This document shows, piece by piece, positions 1 through 7,049 of a stretch of 15,669 nt of DNA; the stretch's first letter is position 1; every line of letters begins with the position of its first letter. Both the position numbers and the translations under genes were made by a program. The stretch spans positions 1 through 15,669 of the forward strand of contig NZ_JAGIRL010000048.1 in NCBI RefSeq assembly GCF_019012925.1, in the 5' to 3' direction. Below the pieces are notes generated by a model, which worked only from the letters and a program-made list of their open reading frames with translations, was not told the DNA's origin and ran no database searches. The DNA is from Fusobacterium sp. (GTDB taxonomy: Bacteria; Fusobacteriota; Fusobacteriia; Fusobacteriales; Fusobacteriaceae).

Positions 1-42
1 TATATTGTATTAGAAATTTGAAAAAATTTCGAGTACTTTATA

Positions 43-97
43 CCTTTTTTTATTTTAAAAATAAAAAAGCCAAAGAGATTAAAAAATCTCTTTAGCT
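43..97 (-). terminator. Rho-independent terminator downstream of kdsC
   Basis: Read on the minus strand, a 13-bp RNA stem (arms 85-97 and 68-80, with one U-G wobble, loop of 4) is followed by a T-rich run covering 43-67. This is a classic intrinsic terminator for the leftward kdsC transcript. The plus-strand side has only a short AATTTT run, so it would stop rightward transcription less well. Confidence 0.85.
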
Positions 98-116
98 AAT
101 TTTAAAACATATAGCT

Positions 117-139
117 ATTAAGTTTGCAACAGCCCCTTT
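117..139 (-). mobile_element. Solo insertion-sequence end (about 20 bp), same motif as at 13405
   Basis: On the minus strand this reads AAAGGGGCTGTTGCAAACTT. It matches the plus-strand sequence at 13405-13426 apart from about two differences. GGGGCTGTTGCAAA-type ends are common tips of insertion sequences in low-GC anaerobes. No transposase is visible beside it. It lies between the kdsC stop and its terminator and points toward lower coordinates, so it is either a remnant or the end of an element lying left of the window. IS family not proven. Confidence 0.5.
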
Positions 140-159
140 TTTGTATAAAATTTATTGAT

Positions 160-663
160 TTATTTTTCATTTAGATATCTATCTAAAACTTTTTCCCACA
201 TACCATTTTCTTTCATAATCTTTTCAAAGATCTCTCTTACAGCACCATTTCCACCATTTTTACTAGAGATGTAATCAACTCTTTCTAAGACTTCAGATAC
301 AGCGTCTTTTGGACAAGCTGAAAAACCAACTTCCTTCATTACACCTAGATCATTAATGTCATCTCCAATATAGGCGATTTCCTCTTTAGTGATACCATAC
401 TTTTCAATGAGTTTATTAAGTTCGACTACTTTATTACTAACACCTTGAGCCAACTCTTGTATTCCCAACTCCTCTTTTCTTCTTCTGACAATCTCAGAAG
501 ACTTTCCAGTTATTATAGCTACTATACCACCCAATTTAATCCATTGGACTATTGCAAAACCATCTTTAACATCAAAAGCTTTGAGGCAATTTTCTTTATC
601 GTCCATATATAATTTCCCATCGGTTAAAGTTCCATCAACATCTAGTATTATAAGTTTTATCAT
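160..663 (-). CDS. kdsC: KdsC-type HAD phosphatase (3-deoxy-D-manno-octulosonate 8-phosphate phosphatase)
   Basis: Cytosolic HAD-superfamily phosphatase of 167 aa, the usual size of KdsC, which lacks a cap domain and acts as a tetramer. Known role of the family: removing phosphate from KDO-8-phosphate to give KDO for lipopolysaccharide core. Visible motifs are motif I DVDGTLTDG (nucleophile D8, acid/base D10), motif II ITGKSS (T52), the motif III lysine near K78, motif IV GDDIND (D101, D102, D105), and the C-terminal GGNGAVRE stretch (137-144) typical of KdsC. The start is supported by GAAGGGGG at 673-680, 9 nt upstream. It lies leftward of rpsT, past the rpsT terminator, with no clear promoter in the 70-nt gap, so read-through or a promoter inside rpsT may drive it. 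YrbI-like phosphatases acting on other sugar acids, such as Neu5Ac-9-phosphate, cannot be fully excluded. Confidence 0.85.
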   Translation of the reverse strand: MIKLIILDVDGTLTDGKLYMDDKENCLKAFDVKDGFAIVQWIKLGGIVAIITGKSSEIVRRRKEELGIQELAQGVSNKVVELNKLIEKYGITKEEIAYIGDDINDLGVMKEVGFSACPKDAVSEVLERVDYISSKNGGNGAVREIFEKIMKENGMWEKVLDRYLNEK

Positions 664-694
664 ATAATATAACCCCCTTCAAAGTTTAGATATG

Positions 695-724
695 AAAAAA
701 GGATATCCTTTAACGGATATCCTT
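695..724 (-). terminator. Rho-independent terminator of rpsT
   Basis: On the minus strand, AAGGATATCC (724-715) and GGATATCCTT (708-699) form a perfect 10-bp stem with a 6-nt loop, followed by a run of six T (700-695). It lies 10 nt past the rpsT stop and 35 nt upstream of kdsC, so it separates or attenuates expression between the two genes. Confidence 0.9.
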
Positions 725-733
725 AGGTACAAA

Positions 734-994
734 TTAAAGTGCGTTTACTTTAGCTGCTAATCTAGCTTTCTTTCTAGAAGCTGTATTTTTCTTCATGATT
801 CCTTTAGAAACTGCTTTATCTAACTCTTTGTAAGCTACTGATAAAGCTGCGTTAGCTGCTTCTACTTCTTTAACTTCTACAGCTGATAAAACTTTTTTAA
901 CCATAGTTTTAACTCTAGATTTAACTGCTTGATTTCTCTCTCTGTTTCTTTCTGCTACTAATACTCTCTTTTTAGCTGATCTTGAATGTGCCAA
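734..994 (-). CDS. rpsT: 30S ribosomal protein S20, UUG start
   Basis: 86-aa, very basic protein starting MAHSRSAKKRVLVAERNRER, typical of bacterial S20, which binds 16S rRNA early in 30S assembly. The start codon is TTG (994-992) with a perfect AGGAGG (1003-1008 complement) 8 nt upstream. No ATG is available near the conserved MAHS start. E. coli rpsT also starts with UUG, and there the weak start is tied to autoregulation by S20; conservation of that control here is an inference. It has its own promoter (1046-1074) and terminator (695-724), so it can be a monocistronic unit. It is divergent from the dinG operon. Confidence 0.96.
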   Translation of the reverse strand: MAHSRSAKKRVLVAERNRERNQAVKSRVKTMVKKVLSAVEVKEVEAANAALSVAYKELDKAVSKGIMKKNTASRKKARLAAKVNAL

Positions 995-1045
995 ATTAAA
1001 AACCTCCTAAGTTTTAAAAAACAATTTTTTTATTTTTTCCATAAG

Positions 1046-1074
1046 ATGATAACATAATTTAAACAAAATGTCAA
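1046..1074 (-). promoter_or_regulatory. Sigma-70-type promoter of rpsT
   Basis: On the minus strand, TTGACA (1074-1069) and TATCAT (1051-1046) are separated by exactly 17 nt. The expected start lies near 1039, giving a leader of about 45 nt before the UUG. The -35 box is one arm of a perfect inverted repeat (1069-1087). Confidence 0.75.
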
Positions 1075-1087
1075 TCTGAAATTGACA
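1069..1087. repeat. 7-bp perfect inverted repeat overlapping the rpsT -35 box
   Basis: TGTCAAT (1069-1075) and ATTGACA (81-87 of the same block, 1081-1087) flank a 5-nt spacer. Each arm carries a TTGACA facing outward on its own strand. It could be an operator for a dimeric regulator, or two opposed -35 boxes. No matching -10 was found for the rightward one. Confidence 0.45.
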
Positions 1088-1170
1088 GAAGTTCTTTTTA
1101 ATTTGTTTAAGTTAAGCTACAAAAGAGACACCTTTTCTTGTACAATGGACCAAATTTATTATACCATACT

Positions 1171-1199
1171 TTCTAAAAAAAATAAAGTTTTTTTTAGAA
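1171..1199. repeat. 12-bp perfect A/T-rich palindrome in the rpsT-dinG divergent region
   Basis: TTCTAAAAAAAA (1171-1182) and its exact reverse complement (1188-1199) flank a 5-nt loop. The stem has only two G/C pairs. The long A and T runs would give a bent, easily melted upstream element before the dinG promoter, or a weak bidirectional terminator. It is not a gene. The rest of the 285-nt divergent region shows nothing else beyond the two promoters. Confidence 0.45.
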
Positions 1200-1243
1200 G
1201 ATAAGAATTTTCTTAACTTGCTATTTTTTCAAAAAAGATGTAT

Positions 1244-1249
1244 TATAAT
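1244..1249 (+). promoter_or_regulatory. Probable -10 box of the dinG operon promoter
   Basis: A perfect TATAAT lies 31 nt before the dinG ATG at 1281. The best -35 candidate, TTGCTA (1218-1223), is 20 nt away, too far for a standard promoter, so the -35 is weak or activator-assisted. Its position inside the upstream in-frame extension argues that translation starts at 1281 and not earlier. Confidence 0.55.
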
Positions 1250-1280
1250 AGTAATAAAAAAATATAAAGAAAGGAAATTT

Positions 1281-3755
1281 ATGGATATAAAAGATAAGAT
1301 TTCATCTGCAGCTAGGGAAGTTATGAGAATAGAAATAGCTGAAGCTCAAGGAAATGAAGTGTTTTTTAGAGGAATCCCAGATGAAAATGGAGTAGTTCAA
1401 GAGGTCCAAGTATTGGCTAGGGGAAATAGTTATTCTGTTCCTGCTATTCTAAAGGCTATGAGAAAAGGTGAGGTAATTATACACAATCACCCTTCTGGAT
1501 TTCTTTATCCATCAGATGCAGATATAGAGGTTGCATCAATATATTCTAATAGAATGGACGGGGCTTCATATATAGTTAATAATGATGTATCAGATATCTA
1601 TGTTATAATAGAACTATTTAAAGATGAGAATGTAAAGATAGATATAGCTCCGTACTTTGAAAAAACAGGATTATTATCTCAAACTTTTAAGGGCTTTGAA
1701 TATAGAGATGAACAACTACATATGGCAAAGCATATAGAGAAGGGATTAAATTCAGAGATACCTGTAATAGTAGAGGCTGGAACAGGAACAGGAAAAACTT
1801 TGGCTTATTTGATACCAAGTATAGAGTGGGCAATAAAAAATAGAAAAAGAGTTGTTATTTCAACTAATACTATAAATTTACAAGAGCAACTGCTAAATAA
1901 GGATATTCCAATAGCCAAAAGAGTGATACAGGGAGATTTTAAATATATTCTTGTAAAAGGTCGTGGGAACTATCTATGCAATAGAAAATACCATAATTTA
2001 GCTATGGGAGATACCTCAATTATTGAGGATTTTTCACCTTCACAAAAAAATCAGTTTGTAGAGATCATAAAATGGGGAAAACAAACTGAGATAGGAGATA
2101 AGGGAGAATTACCTTTTGAAGTTGATAACAGTGTTTGGGAGCTATTTCAGAGTGAGACAGATATGTGTTCAGGAAATAAGTGCCCGTATAAAGCAGAGTG
2201 TTTCTTTTTAAAGTCTAGAGAGGAGAAGAAGAAAGCTGATATATTGATAACAAATCATCATATGTATTTCTCTGATCTAGCTATTAGAAAGGAGATAGGT
2301 TTTAATACAGAGTACTCTATATTGCCAGAGTATGGACTTGTCGTATTTGACGAGGCACACAATATAGAAAAAGTAGCAAGAGATTACTTCTCTTATGAAG
2401 CTTCTAAGTATAGTTTTACCAAGACTATGAATCAGATATTTACAACTGAAGGAAAGAAAAAAAATACAGGGGCTTTAGATTTTATACTTAAATATATAAA
2501 AAGTGCTGAAATAGATAGTAGAGGTATATTAGAGAGAGAGATTGAAGAGATTAAACTCAAACACAAATCTCTTTATATTTCTGGAAGAGAGTATTTTAAC
2601 CATATTATAGATGTATTTTCAAAGGGAGAAATGGGGACTTTCACTTTTAGAGCAAAGAAAGAGGAGATGGAAAATTCTCCATTTTTAAATACGTTGACAG
2701 ATTATAAGGATAGTTTTTTAAGTGATTACAACTCCTATATTAGAAAGGTTAGAGAACTTATAAAAGAGTTGAAAGATGAAGAGGATACAGCTGGTCATAT
2801 CAATGATTTTTCTAAATATGTAGATAGGTTAGATGGTTTTATAAATAATTTCAGATTTATCCATGATTTTTCAGATGATGAATTTATCTATTGGATTGAG
2901 GTAAATAGTAGAAAAAGTAATTCAAAACTTGTGGCTACACCTCTAAAGATAGATGGAGAGTTGCAAAAAAATCTATATTTGAATTTGAAACAGATAATTT
3001 TCACTTCAGCAACAATAGCAATAGGAAGTGATTTTAGTTATTTTAAAGAATCTATAGGTTTGGATAAAAATACTTTGGAAAAGGTAATACACTCTCCTTT
3101 TGATTATGATAGACAGATGAAGGTTTATATTCCTAATGATGTACCAAATCCTTCAGAGAAAAATTTTATAGATGATGTTTCAGAGTTTTTGAAGGCACAA
3201 CTCATAGCATCAAAGGGAAAGGCCTTTGTATTATTTACCTCTTATCAGATGTTAAACTATGTTTATTATATGATAAGAGAGGAGTTAGAGAGAAATGGTA
3301 TACAGCTATTTATTCAGGGAATGACTTCAAGAACACATTTAGTAAATATGTATACTGCAGGAAAAAATCCTGTTTTATTTGGAACAGATTCCTTTTGGGA
3401 AGGTGTTGACATAAAAGGAAATCAACTAAGTAATGTAATAATTGTAAAACTTCCATTTAAAGTTCCAAGTGATCCTGTTACAGAAGCGATAATTGAGCAT
3501 ATCACTGCACAGGGAAAAAATTCATTTACGGAATATCAGGTTCCAGAGGCTGTAATTAAATTTAAACAGGGAATAGGAAGATTGATAAGAAGTAAAACTG
3601 ATTCAGGGACAATAACTATATTAGATAATAGAGTTGTTACCAAGAGATATGGAAGATTTTTTATAGATTCTATTCCAACAAAAAATATAAATGTTCTTTC
3701 AAAATCAGAGATTTTAAAAGATATTATAAAAGAATTGAAAGGTGGTAAAAAATGA
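1281..3755 (+). CDS. dinG: DinG/XPD-family Fe-S helicase with N-terminal JAMM (RadC-like) domain
   Basis: 824 aa from the ATG at 1281, which has AAAGGAAATTT ahead of it. An upstream in-frame TTG at 1218 is rejected because the -10 box lies inside that extension. Residues 20-112 resemble a RadC/JAMM metalloprotease fold: E26 in NEVFFRG, then H68-N-H70-PSG, S78 and D81, fitting H-x-H-x7-S-x2-D exactly. Residues 140-824 form a superfamily 2 helicase: Walker A EAGTGTGKT (165-173), four cysteines (C233, C296, C301, C307) placed like the XPD/DinG iron-sulfur cluster, DEAH (357-360) and motif VI QGIGRLIR (763-770). DinG unwinds 5'-3' and acts on R-loops, D-loops and G-quadruplexes. Many Firmicute DinG proteins carry a DnaQ-like exonuclease at the N-terminus; here a putative metal hydrolase takes that place. 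First gene of the six-gene operon, overlapping the next by 4 nt (ATGA). Confidence 0.88.
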   Translation: MDIKDKISSAAREVMRIEIAEAQGNEVFFRGIPDENGVVQEVQVLARGNSYSVPAILKAMRKGEVIIHNHPSGFLYPSDADIEVASIYSNRMDGASYIVNNDVSDIYVIIELFKDENVKIDIAPYFEKTGLLSQTFKGFEYRDEQLHMAKHIEKGLNSEIPVIVEAGTGTGKTLAYLIPSIEWAIKNRKRVVISTNTINLQEQLLNKDIPIAKRVIQGDFKYILVKGRGNYLCNRKYHNLAMGDTSIIEDFSPSQKNQFVEIIKWGKQTEIGDKGELPFEVDNSVWELFQSETDMCSGNKCPYKAECFFLKSREEKKKADILITNHHMYFSDLAIRKEIGFNTEYSILPEYGLVVFDEAHNIEKVARDYFSYEASKYSFTKTMNQIFTTEGKKKNTGALDFILKYIKSAEIDSRGILEREIEEIKLKHKSLYISGREYFNHIIDVFSKGEMGTFTFRAKKEEMENSPFLNTLTDYKDSFLSDYNSYIRKVRELIKELKDEEDTAGHINDFSKYVDRLDGFINNFRFIHDFSDDEFIYWIEVNSRKSNSKLVATPLKIDGELQKNLYLNLKQIIFTSATIAIGSDFSYFKESIGLDKNTLEKVIHSPFDYDRQMKVYIPNDVPNPSEKNFIDDVSEFLKAQLIASKGKAFVLFTSYQMLNYVYYMIREELERNGIQLFIQGMTSRTHLVNMYTAGKNPVLFGTDSFWEGVDIKGNQLSNVIIVKLPFKVPSDPVTEAIIEHITAQGKNSFTEYQVPEAVIKFKQGIGRLIRSKTDSGTITILDNRVVTKRYGRFFIDSIPTKNINVLSKSEILKDIIKELKGGKK

Positions 3756-5824
3756 AAACTATAAATCTCTTTGGATTGAAACTGCAGTTTGAAGTAAAGA
3801 GAAATAGATATAGTGATGAAAATATTTACTCCAAAGAGTACTCCTTGAGAGAGAAATTGATATATATAATTTTGGTTATGTTTATCATAGCATTTTCCTC
3901 AAAAATCTCTTTGTTATCCAATCAAAATAACTACAAGGTAGGAGATATAGTTAAGGCTGATCTATATGCACCAAACACTATTATCTTTAAGGATCAGGGT
4001 GCTAAGGAGAAGATAATAGAGGGGATAATCAAAGAATCAGGGAAAGAGTATATTTACTCTTCAGATGTAGAAAAATTATACCTAGATTACTTTGATGACT
4101 TTTTCAAGAGTATCAATCAATTGAAAAATGGTATAGTAACCGAGTTAGAAGCTAATCTCCTAGAGAGAAATACAAATAAGAAGATTCCACAAAACTTGAT
4201 AGAGGAACTTGTATCTCTCAAAGAAAAAGAGATTGATAGGATAGAGAGAGGAAGTAGAAAATTCTTAGTAGAAGCTTATAAAGAGGGGATAGTTCAAGAG
4301 AAAAATGGTGTTTTTTATAGGACACCAGTGGATAAAAAATATGAAAAATTAAATGATTTAGAGAAAAAAATAGTGGATATTTTTGTTTCACCAAACTATA
4401 TCTATGATGAGGTAAAAACAAAGAAAAATATTCAGGAGAAAGTTTCTCAGATAAGTGATCAATATGTTGAGATAAAGGCTGGAACACTCATAGCTAAAAC
4501 AGGAGAAGTGTTGAATGAGAGAAGGATAAAGATATTAGAAGCTTGTGGGATCTACTCTTATAAGAAGAGTTTTTCCTTGATCTTTGCTAATATTCTTTAT
4601 TTAGGGATAATCTCATCACTGTTTTATAGCTTGTTTTTCAATAATTATAAAAAAATAATCTTAAATAAGAATTATTACAGATCTTCAATGTTGATTTTAG
4701 CAGGGATACTCCTCACTTTTAGAGTGTTAAACAACGATTGGATGTATTTTATTCCTGTTGATACAGCGTTTTTTCTATTGATACTCTTGGTTGATAAAAC
4801 CTATGCAATATCACTATTTTCATTTATGTTATTTTTTCTGATGCCGATATTGAACTACAATCTACAGTATTTTACAATATACTTCATATCAATGGCTTTT
4901 GCAGCTCATATTGTTTCTAAAATAACAACGAGATCAGGAATAATAGCAGCAGGAATACAATTGTCTATACTAAAAGTAACATTGTACTTACTGCTCTCAT
5001 ATTTTTCAGAGGTGGAGAGCTTTACTATTGCAATTATAGTAGGGTCAATTTTACTTTCTGGTCTTGTATCAGGAATGTTAACAATAGCGTTCTTGCCATA
5101 TTTTGAAAAGACTTTTAATATATTAACTATATTTAGATTGTTGGAGTTAGGAGATCTATCACACCCGCTTTTGAAAAAAATATCAGTGGAAGCTCCAGGA
5201 ACATTCCAACACTCAGTGATGGTAGCCACACTTTCAGAAAACGCAGCAACAGCCATAGGAGCAAATGCAGTTTTTTGCCGTGTAGCTTCATATTACCATG
5301 ATTTAGGAAAGACAAAGAGACCTAAATTTTATGTAGAAAATCAACAAAATGGAGAGAATCCACATAATAAGATTTCACCATTTATGAGTACACTAATAAT
5401 TACCTCACATACTAAAGATGGAGCAGAGCTAGCAAAAGAGTATCAAATCCCTAAAGAGATAAGGGATATTATGTATGAACATCAGGGGACTACATTTTTA
5501 GCATACTTTTATAATGCAGCAAAGAATATAGATCCGAATGTTGAAAAAGAGGAGTTTAGATATAGTGGTCCAAAACCTAAAACAAAGGAATCAGCAATAA
5601 TAATGCTAGCAGATTCTATTGAAGCAGCTATAAGATCGTTGGATGAGAAATCACCAATGGCAATGGAGAATATGATTAGAAAGATAATAAACGGAAAAAT
5701 AGAGGATAACCAGTTATCAGAAGCGAATCTTACTTTTAAGGAGATAGAGGTTATAATAAAAACTTTTGTAAAAACTTTAGTAAGTATTCACCATGTTAGA
5801 ATTAAATATCCAGGACAAAAATAA
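3752..5824 (+). CDS. pgpH: 7TM-HD membrane phosphohydrolase, PgpH-type cyclic-di-AMP phosphodiesterase
   Basis: 690 aa. One N-terminal membrane segment (about 35-54) leads to a large extracytoplasmic domain rich in charged residues (about 60-270, 7TMR-HDED type). About seven membrane segments follow between 274 and 450, then a cytoplasmic HD domain. Metal-ligand candidates are H487 (GTFQHS), H516-D517 (YYHDLGK), H553, H577 (YEHQGTT) and D621 (LADS). This is the architecture and length of PgpH (YqfF), which hydrolyses c-di-AMP to pApA. The start overlaps the dinG stop as ATGA, so translation is probably coupled. In many Firmicutes pgpH precedes ybeY and dgkA, with phoH nearby; here the order pgpH-ybeY-dgkA is kept and the helicase stands upstream. 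Ligand specificity is inferred from family and synteny. Confidence 0.9.
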   Translation: MKTINLFGLKLQFEVKRNRYSDENIYSKEYSLREKLIYIILVMFIIAFSSKISLLSNQNNYKVGDIVKADLYAPNTIIFKDQGAKEKIIEGIIKESGKEYIYSSDVEKLYLDYFDDFFKSINQLKNGIVTELEANLLERNTNKKIPQNLIEELVSLKEKEIDRIERGSRKFLVEAYKEGIVQEKNGVFYRTPVDKKYEKLNDLEKKIVDIFVSPNYIYDEVKTKKNIQEKVSQISDQYVEIKAGTLIAKTGEVLNERRIKILEACGIYSYKKSFSLIFANILYLGIISSLFYSLFFNNYKKIILNKNYYRSSMLILAGILLTFRVLNNDWMYFIPVDTAFFLLILLVDKTYAISLFSFMLFFLMPILNYNLQYFTIYFISMAFAAHIVSKITTRSGIIAAGIQLSILKVTLYLLLSYFSEVESFTIAIIVGSILLSGLVSGMLTIAFLPYFEKTFNILTIFRLLELGDLSHPLLKKISVEAPGTFQHSVMVATLSENAATAIGANAVFCRVASYYHDLGKTKRPKFYVENQQNGENPHNKISPFMSTLIITSHTKDGAELAKEYQIPKEIRDIMYEHQGTTFLAYFYNAAKNIDPNVEKEEFRYSGPKPKTKESAIIMLADSIEAAIRSLDEKSPMAMENMIRKIINGKIEDNQLSEANLTFKEIEVIIKTFVKTLVSIHHVRIKYPGQK

Positions 5825-5844
5825 AATATAAGGAGAGATAGTAT

Positions 5845-6312
5845 ATGGAATTGATATTAGAGATGTCTTTAGAGATAGAGGGATTTGATGATTTAGTAAA
5901 TGAGAATGAGATAAAGGAGTATGTAGAGAAAGTTTTAACAAAGGAGTATGAGTCAGAGGCTCCAGTATATATGTCACTTTTATTTACAGGAAATGATGAG
6001 ATTCAAGTAATAAATAGAGAGTATAGAGATAAGGATCAGCCTACTGATGTTATCTCATTTGCTTATCATGAGACTGAAGATTTTGATATAGGACCTTATG
6101 ATACATTAGGGGATATAGTTATCTCATTAGAGAGAGTAGTAGAACAGGCAAAAGAGTATAATCATTCAGAAAAAAGAGAGCTATACTATGTTTTAACTCA
6201 TGGAATTTTACACCTTTTAGGATATGATCATATAGAAGAGGAAGATAAAATAGAGATGAGAGCCAAAGAGGAAGAGATATTAGGAACTTTTGGATATACT
6301 AGAGAGATGTGA
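5845..6312 (+). CDS. ybeY: YbeY endoribonuclease (rRNA maturation factor)
   Basis: 155 aa, the normal size for YbeY. The zinc motif HGILHLLGYDH supplies ligands H119, H123 and H129, and the upstream block QPTDVISFAY (65-74) is also characteristic. The family is a metal-dependent single-strand endoribonuclease needed for 16S rRNA 3'-end processing and ribosome quality control. The ATG is preceded by AAGGAGAGA at good spacing. It lies 20 nt after pgpH and 4 nt before the DgkA-PAP2 gene, the conserved neighbourhood seen in many low-GC bacteria. The N-terminal 50 residues are acidic and less conserved, as usual. No oddities were seen. Confidence 0.95.
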   Translation: MELILEMSLEIEGFDDLVNENEIKEYVEKVLTKEYESEAPVYMSLLFTGNDEIQVINREYRDKDQPTDVISFAYHETEDFDIGPYDTLGDIVISLERVVEQAKEYNHSEKRELYYVLTHGILHLLGYDHIEEEDKIEMRAKEEEILGTFGYTREM

Positions 6313-6316
6313 TACT

Positions 6317-7039
6317 ATGGGAGATTCTAGAAATAAATGGAAAAATATAGGAGTAACAGAAAAGTTTAATGTTGCTTTTGAAGGGATTTTTGAAACAATA
6401 AGAACAGAGAGACATATGAAATTTCATTGTTTTTGTACAATTATAATCTTTATCCTATCTTTATTTTTAGATATTGGAAAAAATGAAGCTCTTGCTGTAA
6501 TCATAAGTGTTTCACTAATCTGGATAGCTGAACTTTTTAATACAGCTATTGAAAGTTGTGTGGACATGGTTACTGAAAAATATCATCCTTTGGCTAAGAG
6601 AGCTAAGGATATTGCAGCTGGAGCTGTTTTAGTAACGGCTATAAACGCTTTATTTGTAGGTTATATAGTCTTTGAGAAGAAGATAGTAATAAATATGAGA
6701 GATATGTTTTATGTTTTAAAAAGCTCATTTCAACACACAGTGCTATCTATATTTGTACTAATAATAGTAATTGTAATCTGCATTAAAGCTATTTCAGGAA
6801 AGGGAACAGCGTTGAGAGGGGGATTTCCAAGTGGTCATAGTGCATTGGCAACTTCAATATTGACACTGGTGACTTCTCAAACAGATAATCCTAAAATATT
6901 TTTTCTTACTCTTGTTTTGACAATTTTAGTGATTCACTCTAGAATAGAGGGGAAAATACATACATTTTTTGAAACAATGGTAGGAGCATTTTTAGGTTGG
7001 GCAGTGACATATCTTATATTAGTAATAGTAAATTTATAG
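6317..7039 (+). CDS. DgkA-type lipid kinase fused to PAP2 phosphatase
   Basis: 240 aa from the ATG at 6317. The longer in-frame TTG start at 6290 would overlap ybeY and is unlikely. Residues 10-120 are a DgkA/undecaprenol kinase domain with three membrane helices and the motif ELFNTAIES (72-80), then VD and KYHPLAKRAKDIAAGAVL. Residues 130-240 are a compact PAP2 phosphatase with FPSGHSA (170-176) and SRIEGKIH (208-215). The first PAP2 signature is reduced to K162...R167 in GKGTALRGG. The kinase half probably phosphorylates undecaprenol or diacylglycerol; the phosphatase half probably removes phosphate from undecaprenyl (pyro)phosphate or phosphatidate. Together they would set the phosphorylation state of a lipid carrier at the inner membrane. 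Start is 4 nt after the ybeY stop with no strong Shine-Dalgarno, so coupling is likely. Substrate not determinable from sequence. Confidence 0.87.
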   Translation: MGDSRNKWKNIGVTEKFNVAFEGIFETIRTERHMKFHCFCTIIIFILSLFLDIGKNEALAVIISVSLIWIAELFNTAIESCVDMVTEKYHPLAKRAKDIAAGAVLVTAINALFVGYIVFEKKIVINMRDMFYVLKSSFQHTVLSIFVLIIVIVICIKAISGKGTALRGGFPSGHSALATSILTLVTSQTDNPKIFFLTLVLTILVIHSRIEGKIHTFFETMVGAFLGWAVTYLILVIVNL

Positions 7040-7049
7040 GAGAGTTACT

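Noticed and set aside
13..30. 7-bp inverted repeat GAAATTT / AAATTTC near the window start
   Set aside because: Too short and A/T-only to separate from chance in such an AT-rich sequence.
1218..1280. 21-residue upstream extension of the helicase from a TTG
   Set aside because: It contains the TATAAT box and lacks a ribosome site, whereas AAGGAAATTT precedes the ATG at 1281.
4218..4487. 89-codon reading frame antisense to pgpH
   Set aside because: Low-complexity Leu/Ser/Phe shadow of the extracytoplasmic domain, without initiation signals.
6290..6316. TTG start for the DgkA-PAP2 protein inside ybeY
   Set aside because: The family starts shortly before the KWKN-like segment; the ATG at 6317 fits the usual length and gap.
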